DNA of 57,508 nt, taken from assembly GCF_000519005.1 (NCBI RefSeq), contig NZ_JAER01000023.1, positions 1 through 57,508 of the forward strand, in the 5' to 3' direction. Source of the stretch: Nocardioides sp. J54. GTDB lineage: Bacteria > Actinomycetota > Actinomycetes > Propionibacteriales > Nocardioidaceae. The notes under the pieces were generated by a model, which was not told the DNA's origin, made no database searches, and worked only from the letters and a program-made list of their open reading frames with translations. Below are positions 23,281 through 31,019 of the stretch, one piece after another. The translations under genes and the position numbers were made by a program. Position 1 is the stretch's first letter. Each line of letters starts with the position of its first letter.

Positions 23281-23668
23281 CGCTGCGTTCGGGGTCCGCG
23301 CGGCCTCGGGCACCCTCCGCGGGGAGGGCCCCGGGGTGGAGCTCCCGCACGCCTGGTCGCCCGAGGGCGTGCTCGCCGGGCCGGTGACCAACGGGGCACA
23401 GGCCCTCCACCTCTCGGTGGCCCTGTGCGTGCTCAACGACGTCCACCGCGAGGCACGGGAGCTGGGGATCCCCGTGGAGGGGGTCGCGGTGAGTGCCGAC
23501 GGCGGCTTCGACCAGGCGTGGGCCTCGACCGGCATCAGCTACTCCGTCGTCGTCGACTCCGAGGCATCGGCGGAGGCAGTGGACCAGCTGCTGGCGGTCG
23601 TCGACGAGGTCGCCGAGGTCCCCCGTGCGCTGCGCGCCGGCGCCGCCGTGAGGAGGGTCGAGCCATGA
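23273..23668 (+). CDS. OsmC-like protein within the MoxR-VWA operon
   Basis: The 131-residue protein has the OsmC core pattern: GPVTNGAQALHLSVALCVLNDVHREARELGI, then VEGVAVSADGGFD and a closing VDEVAEVPRALRAGAAVRRV, matching the dimeric alpha/beta fold of OsmC-type hydroperoxide reductases. Only one cysteine (in ALCVLND) is clearly at a catalytic position; the second OsmC cysteine is not seen, so peroxidase activity is uncertain. ATG 23273 lies inside the end of the MoxR gene and the stop overlaps the VWA start (ATGA), so all three are translationally coupled. Confidence 0.75.
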   Translation: MADAAFGVRAASGTLRGEGPGVELPHAWSPEGVLAGPVTNGAQALHLSVALCVLNDVHREARELGIPVEGVAVSADGGFDQAWASTGISYSVVVDSEASAEAVDQLLAVVDEVAEVPRALRAGAAVRRVEP

Positions 23669-25677
23669 GCCGCTACCGCAGGTACGACGGCGGCGACCCG
23701 CTCGCCCCGCCGGTCGACATCGCCGAGGCGCTCGACGCCATCGGCCAGGACGTCATGGCCGGCTACAGCCCGGAGCGGGCGATGCGCGAGTTCCTGCGCC
23801 GCGGGGGCCAGGACCAGGCCGGCCTCGACGACCTCGCCCGCCGGGTCGCCGAGCGGCGGCGCGAGCTGCTGCAGCGGCACAACCTCGACGGCACCCTCGC
23901 CGAGGTCCGCGAGCTGCTCGAGAAGGCCGTCCTCGAGGAGCGCAAGCAGCTGGCCCGCGACGCGATGATGGACGACGCCGACCGCGCCTTCCGCGAGATG
24001 CGGATGCAGAACCTGCCCGACTCTCCGGCGGCGGCGGTCACCGAGCTGGGCGACTACGACTGGCAGTCGCGCGAGGCGCGCGAGGCCTACGAGCAGATCA
24101 AGGACCTGCTCGGCCGCGAGCTGCTCGACCAGCGCTTCGCCGGCATGAAGCAGGCGCTCGAGAACGCCACGGACGCCGATCGGCAGGCGATCAGCGAGAT
24201 GCTCGCCGACCTCAACGAGCTCCTCGAGAAGCACGCCCGCGGGGAGGACACCCCCGAGGACTTCCAGGAGTTCATGGACAAGCACGGGCAGCACTTCCCG
24301 GAGAACCCCCAGGACGTCGACGAGCTGATCGACGCCATGGCGCAGCGCGCCGCCGCTGCCCAGCGGATGCTCAACTCGATGACCGAGGAGCAGCGTCGCG
24401 AGCTCATGAAGCTCTCCGCCCAGGCCTTCGGATCGCCCGCGCTGATGGAGCAGCTCGGCCGGCTCGACGCCAACCTGCAGTCCCTGCGGCCCGGGGAGGA
24501 CTGGACCGGCTCGGAGCAGTTCGGCGAGGGCGAGCAGGGCCTGGGCCTGGGCGACGGGACCGGCGTGCTGCAGGACCTCGCCGACCTCGACGTGCTCGCC
24601 GACCAGCTCTCCCAGTCGTACGGCGGGGCGCGGCTCGACGACGTCGACCTCGACAAGCTCGCCCGGCAGCTCGGCAACGAGGCCGCGGTCGACGCCCGCA
24701 AGCTGCAGGAGCTGGAGAAGGCCCTGCGCGAGTCCGGCGCGATGGAGCGCGGCTTCGACGGCGAGCTGCGGCTGACCCCCAAGGCGATGCGCCAGCTCGG
24801 CAGGGCGCTGCTGCGCGACGTCGCCGAGAAGATGTCGGGCCGCCAGGGGCAACGCGACCTGCGCCAGGCCGGGGCCGCCGGCGACCTGTCCGGCGCCACC
24901 CGGCCCTGGGCGTTCGGCGACACCGAGCCGTGGGACCTGCCGCGGACCATGCTCAACGGGGTGCTGCGCCGTGCCGGTGAGCCCGGCGGGCCCCTGCTGT
25001 CCATCGACGACGTCGAGGTGGCCGAGACCGAGGCCCGCACCCAGGCCGCGGTCGCGCTGTGCGTCGACACCTCCTTCTCGATGGCGATGGACGGCCGCTG
25101 GGTGCCGATGAAGCAGACGGCGCTCGCCCTGCACACACTCATCGGGACCCGCTTCCGTGGCGACAGCCTCGAGCTGATCGGCTTCGGCCGGCACGCGCAG
25201 ACCATGCGGATCGAGGAGCTGACCGCTCTCGACGCGCGCTGGGCCAAGGGGACGAACCTCCACCACGCGCTGCTGCTCGCCAACCGGCACTTCCGCAAGC
25301 ACCCGAACGCGCAGCCGGTGCTGCTGATCGTCACCGACGGCGAGCCGACGTCGCACCTGGAGTCGAGCGGCGAGGTCTACTTCAACTACCCGCCGCACCC
25401 GCTGACCATCGCCCTCGCCGTCCGCGAGCTCGACAACGCCCGGCGTCTCGGCGCGCACACGACCTTCTTCCGGCTCGGAGAGGACCCCGGCCTGGCCCGC
25501 TTCATCGAGTCCATGGCGCGTCGCGTCGACGGCTCGGTGATCGCGCCGGAGGCGGGCGACCTCGGCGCCGCGGTCGTCGGGTCCTACCTGGGCTCGCGCC
25601 GCGGCGGCCAGCCGGGGACGGGCGGACCGGGCAGCTACGGCGACTGGTTCGGCTCCCGGGGGTTCTGGGTGGGCTGA
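23665..25677 (+). CDS. VWA domain protein with intact MIDAS, MoxR partner
   Basis: The 670-residue protein has a long helical N-terminal two thirds, with acidic and coiled segments (EVRELLEKAVLEERKQLARDAMMDDADRA), and a C-terminal VWA domain. The metal site is complete: DTSFS at 468-472, T530 (KGTNLHH) and D558 (VTDGEP). MoxR and VWA partners usually form an ATP-driven cofactor-loading or remodelling pair; the client is unknown. The C-terminus ends in a glycine/serine-rich tail and FGSRGFWVG. ATG 23665 shares ATGA with the preceding stop. Confidence 0.9.
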   Translation: MSRYRRYDGGDPLAPPVDIAEALDAIGQDVMAGYSPERAMREFLRRGGQDQAGLDDLARRVAERRRELLQRHNLDGTLAEVRELLEKAVLEERKQLARDAMMDDADRAFREMRMQNLPDSPAAAVTELGDYDWQSREAREAYEQIKDLLGRELLDQRFAGMKQALENATDADRQAISEMLADLNELLEKHARGEDTPEDFQEFMDKHGQHFPENPQDVDELIDAMAQRAAAAQRMLNSMTEEQRRELMKLSAQAFGSPALMEQLGRLDANLQSLRPGEDWTGSEQFGEGEQGLGLGDGTGVLQDLADLDVLADQLSQSYGGARLDDVDLDKLARQLGNEAAVDARKLQELEKALRESGAMERGFDGELRLTPKAMRQLGRALLRDVAEKMSGRQGQRDLRQAGAAGDLSGATRPWAFGDTEPWDLPRTMLNGVLRRAGEPGGPLLSIDDVEVAETEARTQAAVALCVDTSFSMAMDGRWVPMKQTALALHTLIGTRFRGDSLELIGFGRHAQTMRIEELTALDARWAKGTNLHHALLLANRHFRKHPNAQPVLLIVTDGEPTSHLESSGEVYFNYPPHPLTIALAVRELDNARRLGAHTTFFRLGEDPGLARFIESMARRVDGSVIAPEAGDLGAAVVGSYLGSRRGGQPGTGGPGSYGDWFGSRGFWVG

Positions 25678-25750
25678 CGCCCGGCCCCGGTGGCTGTGGA
25701 CGACCCGCAGCCCGGGTTTGTGGCCCACGCCACGCGGGCAGCCAGCACCC

Positions 25751-26338
25751 ATGGACGGTCTCGGGCTCCTTCGACGGGTCGACCCCCGTGCGGTCGACGA
25801 CGACCCCTTCTGGTCGGCGGTGCGGCAGCGGCACCCCGACGTCGACCTCGTCCTGCTCCCGCCACCGGGCGCCGCCGGGGCCGCCGGGGGCGACCGGGGC
25901 GACGGGGCCGACAGGGCCGCCGGGGCTCGCGGCATCCCCGGCCCGGTGCTCGACGAGGTGGCTCGCGCGCTCGCCGACGCCTGGCGCGCGATCGCCCCGG
26001 TCGTCGCTGCGGCCGGCGCGGACGACCCGCCCTCCGTCGCCTGGCGCGGCCGGCCCGGCGGGCACGCCCTGGTCGTGCAGAAGGCGTTGCCCGGGACCGG
26101 CCTCGAGCGCGGGACCGCGGTGCTGCGCTCGGTCGCCGGCCGGCTGGGGGGCGACGGCTGGCTGCTGCGGCCCTCGAGCCGCGGTGAGGTCGCCGTCCTG
26201 GCCGCCCGGGGGCCCGCCGCGGAGCTGCGGGGCGAGGCCGGCCCCGGCGCGACCGTGCTCACCCTCGCCGGCCCCGTCCTGCCCGTGGGGCGTGAGGAGC
26301 GGGCGAGGGTGCGGGAGGAGGTGCGGTCGTGGCTGTGA
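25751..26338 (+). CDS. Uncharacterised first gene of a putative type VII-linked module
   Basis: The 195-residue protein has an N-terminal helix, a glycine/alanine-rich linker (PGAAGAAGGDRGDG) and a C-terminal alpha/beta part of about 80 residues. That part, with AVLRSVAGRLGGDGWLLRP and then VAVLAARG, resembles the C-terminal part of the lipoprotein encoded at 28506-29075 (A-V-x3-A-x2-L-x3-GW-x2-RP ... VL-x2-RG), which suggests a shared fold. ATG 25751 lies 73 bases after the VWA stop. Its end overlaps the next gene by 10 bases. No function is assigned. Confidence 0.6.
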   Translation: MDGLGLLRRVDPRAVDDDPFWSAVRQRHPDVDLVLLPPPGAAGAAGGDRGDGADRAAGARGIPGPVLDEVARALADAWRAIAPVVAAAGADDPPSVAWRGRPGGHALVVQKALPGTGLERGTAVLRSVAGRLGGDGWLLRPSSRGEVAVLAARGPAAELRGEAGPGATVLTLAGPVLPVGREERARVREEVRSWL

Positions 26339-26655
26339 CCCTCGACGTCCCGCCCGGCGTCCTGTCCCGGGCGCGCGACGCCTGGGACGACGCCCACGAC
26401 CAGCTGTCCGGCAGCGTCTCCCGCCTCGACGGCGTCGCGCCGGCGAAGCTGTCCGCCACCGTCACCGCGGCCGTCGCGACCTTCCTCGAGGTGTGGTCCG
26501 GCGAGGTGGCGGTGCTGTCGCGCCAGGCCTCGGCCAACGCCCTCGCGTTCGTCGACCTCGACGGAGACCTCGGCGCCAGCGACACGGCGGAGGCCGCGCG
26601 GCTCCGCTCGCTGCTGCCGTGGACCTACCACGCCGCACCGATCCAGGAGTCGTGA
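26329..26655 (+). CDS. EspC/WXG100-like small helical protein
   Basis: The 108-residue product is an all-helical, alanine-rich protein with a central turn, and it carries W-S-G-E in the middle (LEVWSGEVAVLSRQ), resembling the helical hairpin of type VII secretion substrates or chaperone partners (WXG100/EspC group). A strict W-x-G motif is present as W-S-G. GTG 26329 overlaps the upstream gene by 10 bases, and the stop is one base from the start of the hydrolase gene. Assignment to the secretion system is inference from size, fold and neighbours. Confidence 0.6.
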   Translation: MAVTLDVPPGVLSRARDAWDDAHDQLSGSVSRLDGVAPAKLSATVTAAVATFLEVWSGEVAVLSRQASANALAFVDLDGDLGASDTAEAARLRSLLPWTYHAAPIQES

Positions 26656-26656
26656 G

Positions 26657-28462
26657 ATGGCCACCGTCACGATCCCGGCCCAGGTCCCTCCGCTACCGGT
26701 GATGACCTCGCTGCCTGCCGGTGCGGCGGACCTCGCGACCGACCTGCGCGCCGCGCTGGTCAACGTCAACGACGTCCAGGACTGGGCCTACCGGGCCTCG
26801 GCGGACGCCTTCCAGGGCGACGCTGCCGAGGCGTCCGAGCACGCGCTCACCCGCTTCGCCCGGCGCCTGGACACCTCCGAGGCTGCGCTCGAGCAGGCCG
26901 TGCTGGCGACCAGTCGCTTCGAGGACCGCCTGGTCGCCCTCCACACCCAGTGGCTGACGCTCGACGGCGACCGCACCGGGACCAACGCGGCGATCGACGA
27001 CCTGCGCATCGCGGTCCAGGCAGCGACCGAGGCCGACGCCCCCGAGCTCCAGCGCCGCGCCGAGCGGCTGCAGGCGCGCGCCGCGCGGTTGCGGGCCGAC
27101 ATCGCGGACTGGGCTGTGCGGTACGACGAGGCGGAGGCCGACCTCGTCGCCGCGCTCGCCGCGGTCGACACCGTGCGCGAGGGCCGTGGTGCCGCCGGCG
27201 ACCCGGGACGGGTCGACCCTGCCGCCGTGCTGGCGGGCATGCCCGCACGGCGGGTCCCCGCCAGGGTGGCGGCGTGGTGGCGCAGCCTGACGGCGGCGGA
27301 GCGGGCCGCCCTCGTCGCGGCGTACCCCGCCCTCATCGGCAACCTCGGCGGAGTCCCGGCCGACGCCCGCGACGCCGCCAACCGGGCCGCGGTCGGCGCC
27401 GACGTCGACGAGCTCACCGCCCGGCAGGACAAGGGGGAGCCGCTCACCGCCGCCGAGCGCGACCGGCTCGCCAACGCCGAGGCCGTCCAGGACGTCCTCG
27501 ACGACTACCGGGAGCAGCTCGACCCGCTGACCGGCGAACCCCTGGCGCGGCTGACCCAGTACCAGCCCGACGAGCACACCGGCGACGGCGGCGTCGCACT
27601 CTTCCTCGGCGACCCCGACCACGCCGACCACGTGTCGGTCTACGTGCCCGGCACGCTGTCGGAGACCGGCAACCTCGACTCGACGATCAACAACGTCGAC
27701 GCCCTCTACGACGCGGCCCACGACCGGGGCTCGGCCGCCGTCGGCTTCTGGCTCGACTACGACGCCCCCAGCATCGACGGCGTCTCGCCCGCGGAGGTCT
27801 GGGACCTCGCCAGCGTCGTGACGCCCGGCGAGGCGGCGGAGGGCGGTCGGGACCTCGCCGACTACCTCGACGGCCTGCGCGCCAGCGACGCCGGCGCGCC
27901 CGCACACCTCTCGCTGGTCGGGCACAGCTACGGCGCCACCACGTCGGCGCACGCCGCGCTCGACGGCGCACCGGTCGACGAGCTGGTGCTGCTCGGCAGC
28001 CCGGGCTCCCCGACCAGCACGGCCGACGCGCTGACCGGCGCCGAGGTCTGGGTCGGCTCGGCCGACCACGACCCGATCACGCTGCTCGGCTCCTCAGGCA
28101 CCCTGCCCGGCCCGCTCGGCCACGACCCGGCCCAAGCGGCGTACGGCGGGCACCGCTTCGAGGTCGACGCCGGGTCCTACCGCGTGCAGGACCTGCTGGA
28201 CAACCACTCGTCGTACTTCCAGGACGAGTCGCTCGACAACATCACCGACATCGTCACCGGCCGCGACCCGGACCTGGTCGAGGGCCGCCACCCCGGCGGC
28301 TACCAGGCCCTCGACGAGCTGCTGGTCGGCTCGAGCCTGACCAGCGGCGGGGAGTGGGTGTGGGGCGTGGGCGAGGACCTCGTCACCGGCGTCCGCGACT
28401 CCGTGGAGGGCCTCGGCGAGGGCCTGATGGGCCTGCCGGACCTGTTCCGGCCGGGGCGGTGA
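26657..28462 (+). CDS. DUF1023 alpha/beta hydrolase with helical WXG-like N-terminal region
   Basis: The 601-residue protein has a helical first half (about 1-190; long alanine-rich helices, with W at the ends of helices) and a C-terminal DUF1023 alpha/beta-hydrolase domain with the nucleophile elbow GHSYG (422-426; S424). VSVYVPGTLSETGN near 330 and the AEVWVGSADHDPIT segment carry the remaining catalytic features. No signal peptide is seen; the helical N-terminus may act as a type VII export signal. It starts one base after the preceding stop. It is probably an exported lipase or esterase of unknown substrate. Confidence 0.8.
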   Translation: MATVTIPAQVPPLPVMTSLPAGAADLATDLRAALVNVNDVQDWAYRASADAFQGDAAEASEHALTRFARRLDTSEAALEQAVLATSRFEDRLVALHTQWLTLDGDRTGTNAAIDDLRIAVQAATEADAPELQRRAERLQARAARLRADIADWAVRYDEAEADLVAALAAVDTVREGRGAAGDPGRVDPAAVLAGMPARRVPARVAAWWRSLTAAERAALVAAYPALIGNLGGVPADARDAANRAAVGADVDELTARQDKGEPLTAAERDRLANAEAVQDVLDDYREQLDPLTGEPLARLTQYQPDEHTGDGGVALFLGDPDHADHVSVYVPGTLSETGNLDSTINNVDALYDAAHDRGSAAVGFWLDYDAPSIDGVSPAEVWDLASVVTPGEAAEGGRDLADYLDGLRASDAGAPAHLSLVGHSYGATTSAHAALDGAPVDELVLLGSPGSPTSTADALTGAEVWVGSADHDPITLLGSSGTLPGPLGHDPAQAAYGGHRFEVDAGSYRVQDLLDNHSSYFQDESLDNITDIVTGRDPDLVEGRHPGGYQALDELLVGSSLTSGGEWVWGVGEDLVTGVRDSVEGLGEGLMGLPDLFRPGR

Positions 28463-28505
28463 CGACGAGGTGGGCAGGAAGCGCAGAGGAGTGAGGACGG
28501 ACGGC

Positions 28506-29075
28506 ATGGGCACGATCACGAGGGTGAAGCGGTTTCTCGGGGTGACCACCTCCGTGCTCGCGCTCGCGGCTGCGGTCGCGGGTTGCGGCGGCGACGGTGA
28601 CGGCGACGGTGGGGGCGGGGGCGGCGGTGCCGGCGACGAGGAGGCCCGGGTCGCCGGGCTGGAGGCGGAGGTCGACGCGGCCCACGGTGTCGTGCGCGCC
28701 ATCGCGGACGCGCTGGACGTCGAGCTCGAGGCCGGCACCCGCCGGTTCCGGGCCTGCGGCGAGTCCTTCGCCTACCACGGCGTGAAGGTCGACGAGCACC
28801 TGCGCTTCGGGCCGAGCCCGCTCGGCGCGGGGCCGGCGGTCGACGCCGCCGCTCGCGTGCTCGAGGAGGAGGGCTGGAGCGTCGAGCGTCCGGGGAACCC
28901 CTCGATCGTGCTCGGCACGCGCGGGCAGGTGCAGGTGCGGGTCGAGGGAGGCGCGGCGGTACAGGTGGGCGTCGGCAACCCCGACTGCGTCGACACCGGC
29001 CACGACGTCGCCCGGGAGTTCGGCGAGCGCGAGCGCGAGGACGTCACGTGGGAGGACGACCCGGCCGGCCCGTAG
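28506..29075 (+). CDS. Putative lipoprotein of the hydrolase module
   Basis: The 189-residue product has a basic start, hydrophobic helix TSVLALAAAVAGC with a lipobox cysteine at about residue 27, a glycine/aspartate linker, a short coiled helix (LEAEVDAAHGVVRAIADALD) and a C-terminal alpha/beta part with GWSVERPGNPSIVL. The C-terminal part resembles that of the first gene of the module (25751-26338). ATG 28506 is preceded by AGAGGAG. It follows the hydrolase gene by 43 bases. Its TAG stop lies in the -10 hexamer of the next gene. Confidence 0.7.
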   Translation: MGTITRVKRFLGVTTSVLALAAAVAGCGGDGDGDGGGGGGGAGDEEARVAGLEAEVDAAHGVVRAIADALDVELEAGTRRFRACGESFAYHGVKVDEHLRFGPSPLGAGPAVDAAARVLEEEGWSVERPGNPSIVLGTRGQVQVRVEGGAAVQVGVGNPDCVDTGHDVAREFGEREREDVTWEDDPAGP

Positions 29076-29078
29076 TGT
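29073..29078 (+). promoter_or_regulatory. -10 hexamer TAGTGT sharing a stop codon
   Basis: TAGTGT is followed by seven bases and GTG 29086; its first three bases are the stop codon of the lipoprotein gene. Confidence 0.55.
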
Positions 29079-29085
29079 CGGCCCG

Positions 29086-29865
29086 GTGTCCGACCTCGCC
29101 CCGGGCGTGCTGGCGCTGCTCGCCCTCGCCGCCCTCACCGCCGGCTTCGTCGACGCCGTCGTCGGGGGCGGGGGACTGGTGCAGCTGCCGGCCCTGCTGG
29201 TCGGGCTGCCCGGCGCCAGCCCGGTGCAGGTGCTGGCCACCAACAAGGTCGCGTCCATCTGCGGCACCGCAGCCGCCTCGGTCACCTACTACCGCCGGAT
29301 CCGTCCGGACCCCCGCACGTTCGGCCCGTTGATGCTGCTCGCGCTCGCCGGGGCCTTCACCGGCGCGCTCGCGGCGTCCCGCATACCGCGCGAGGCGTTC
29401 GAGCCGATCGTGCTGGTCGCGCTCGTCGTGGTCGGCGCCTACGTGGTGCTGCGCCCGCGGCTGGGGGAGGAGGCCGAGCTCCGCTTCGCCGGCCACCGGC
29501 ACCTCGCCGCGGCGATGGTCGTAGGCTTCGCCATCGGCCTGTACGACGGCGTGCTCGGTCCCGGCACCGGCAGCTTCTTCGTCTTCGCCCTGGTCGGCCT
29601 GATGGGCTACGACTTCCTCCAGGCCAGCGCGAAGGCGCGGCTCGCCAACTTCGCCACCAACCTCGGCGCGCTGCTCCTGTTCATCCCCACCGGCGCCGTC
29701 CTGTGGGACGTCGGGCTGGTGATGGGTGCGTGCAACCTCGTCGGCGGCCACCTCGGCGCCCGTACCGCCGTGGCCCGCGGCACCGGTTTCGTCCGCGCGT
29801 TCTTCATCGTCGTGGTCGGAGCCTTCGTGGTCCGGATCGGCGGCGGTGTGCTCGGCCTCTGGTGA
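29086..29865 (+). CDS. TauE/SafE family sulfite/anion exporter
   Basis: The 259-residue membrane protein has eight predicted helices and the family motifs GFVDAVVGGGGLVQLPALLVGLPG near the start and DGVLGPGTGSFFVFALV in the second half, including paired glycine-rich loops in both halves as expected from internal duplication. Members move sulfite, sulfoacetate or other anions. Substrate is unknown. GTG 29086 is leaderless in appearance, 7 bases after TAGTGT. Confidence 0.9.
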   Translation: MSDLAPGVLALLALAALTAGFVDAVVGGGGLVQLPALLVGLPGASPVQVLATNKVASICGTAAASVTYYRRIRPDPRTFGPLMLLALAGAFTGALAASRIPREAFEPIVLVALVVVGAYVVLRPRLGEEAELRFAGHRHLAAAMVVGFAIGLYDGVLGPGTGSFFVFALVGLMGYDFLQASAKARLANFATNLGALLLFIPTGAVLWDVGLVMGACNLVGGHLGARTAVARGTGFVRAFFIVVVGAFVVRIGGGVLGLW

Positions 29866-29882
29866 GCCGCGCCGAGTCTCCC

Positions 29883-29888
29883 TAGGCT
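29883..29888 (+). promoter_or_regulatory. -10 hexamer TAGGCT, leaderless promoter
   Basis: TAGGCT is followed by seven bases and GTG 29896. Confidence 0.5.
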
Positions 29889-29895
29889 CGGGAGG

Positions 29896-30282
29896 GTGAG
29901 CATCCCCGTCGACCCCGCCGACCTGCACCAGGCCCTCGCCGACTTCGAGAGCGGCTACCTGCTGACCACCACGACCGGTGACGCGCCGCGGGTGAAGGTC
30001 GTGACCGTCGACCCCGTCGCGGGCGAGGACGGGACGCTGCGGATCGCAGGCCCCGGTCGGGGCACGCTGCGCAACCTCGACGCCAACGACGCGGTGACCG
30101 TCGTGCTGCCGCCCCGCGAGCGGCACGGCTACACCCTGCTCGTCGACGGCACCGCCCGCGTCGACGGTGACGACGTCGTGGTCACCGCCACCGGCGCCGT
30201 CCTGCACCGCCCGGCCGCCCACGCGGACGGCCCGGTGCCGCCCGACGGCTGCGGCCACGACTGCGCACCGGTGGGCGGATGA
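29896..30282 (+). CDS. Pyridoxamine 5'-phosphate oxidase-like protein
   Basis: The 128-residue protein has the split-barrel pattern of the PPOX/F420-binding superfamily: an opening helix, GYLLTTTTGDAPRVKVVTVDPV, then a GTLRNLDANDAVTVVLPPRE strand pair and a LLVDGTARVDGDDVVVTATGAVLHRP barrel end. The cofactor may be FMN or F420. The C-terminal CGHDCAPVGG with two cysteines and a histidine is unusual and may bind metal. Its stop overlaps the next gene by 4 bases. Confidence 0.75.
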   Translation: MSIPVDPADLHQALADFESGYLLTTTTGDAPRVKVVTVDPVAGEDGTLRIAGPGRGTLRNLDANDAVTVVLPPRERHGYTLLVDGTARVDGDDVVVTATGAVLHRPAAHADGPVPPDGCGHDCAPVGG

Positions 30283-31019
30283 CCACGCGGTCCCACCCCC
30301 GTTGGGTCACCGCCTTCCTCGACAGTGCCCCCGAGCACCACCAGCACGGCGTGGGGTTCTGGCAGGGCGCCACCGGCTACGCCCTCTCGCCGCCGCGCGG
30401 GGAGCACGAGGAGTTCGCGACCCTGCTCCCGCCCGACGGCGACGCCTTCCTGCGGGTGCAGCGGCTGCAGTCCGGACCGGACCGCGTCCACCTCGACCTG
30501 CACGTCGCCGACCCGCGGGCGGCCGCGGACGCCGCCGTGGTCGCCGGCGCCGTGGAGCTGGTCGACCGCGGCCACGTCGTGCTGGCCTCGCCCGGCGGGC
30601 TCGTCTTCTGCTTCGTCGACAGCCCGGCCTCGGTCCGCCCGTCCGCGACGGTGCACCCCGGCGGGTCCGCCGCGCGGGTCGACCAGGTCGCCATCGACGT
30701 CCCGCGGGCGTCGTACGACGCGGAGCTGGCGTTCTGGCGCACGCTGACCGGCTGGCGCGAGCACCAGTCCTCGATCGCCGCCCACTTCCGCTTCCTCCTG
30801 CCGCCGGACGGCCAGCCGCTCGGCCTGCTGCTCCAGCGCCTCGACGAGGAGGACGGACCGCTGCGCGCCCACCTCGACTGGGGCACCACGGACCGTGCGG
30901 CGGAGACCGAGCGCCACCTCGCCCTCGGGGCGCGGGTGCTCGCGGTCCACTCGCACTGGACCGTGCTCACCGACCCCGTGGGGCGGACCTACTGCCTCAC
31001 GGACGCGGACCCGGGGTGA
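30279..31019 (+). CDS. Two-domain VOC family protein
   Basis: The 246-residue protein shows two VOC halves, each ending in a strand with phenylalanine or leucine: HHQHGVGFWQGATGYALS, and VDQVAIDVPRASYDAELAFWRTLTGW with GRTYCLTD at the end. The start ATGA overlaps the stop of the preceding gene, so the two are co-translated. It converges on the ABC1 kinase-like gene, which it overlaps by 23 bases. Substrate unknown. Confidence 0.8.
   Translation: MTTRSHPRWVTAFLDSAPEHHQHGVGFWQGATGYALSPPRGEHEEFATLLPPDGDAFLRVQRLQSGPDRVHLDLHVADPRAAADAAVVAGAVELVDRGHVVLASPGGLVFCFVDSPASVRPSATVHPGGSAARVDQVAIDVPRASYDAELAFWRTLTGWREHQSSIAAHFRFLLPPDGQPLGLLLQRLDEEDGPLRAHLDWGTTDRAAETERHLALGARVLAVHSHWTVLTDPVGRTYCLTDADPG

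Noticed and set aside
25840..25940. Collagen-like repeat in the unknown protein at 25751
   Set aside because: The glycine- and alanine-rich stretch lacks regular G-x-y triplets over a useful length and looks like a linker.
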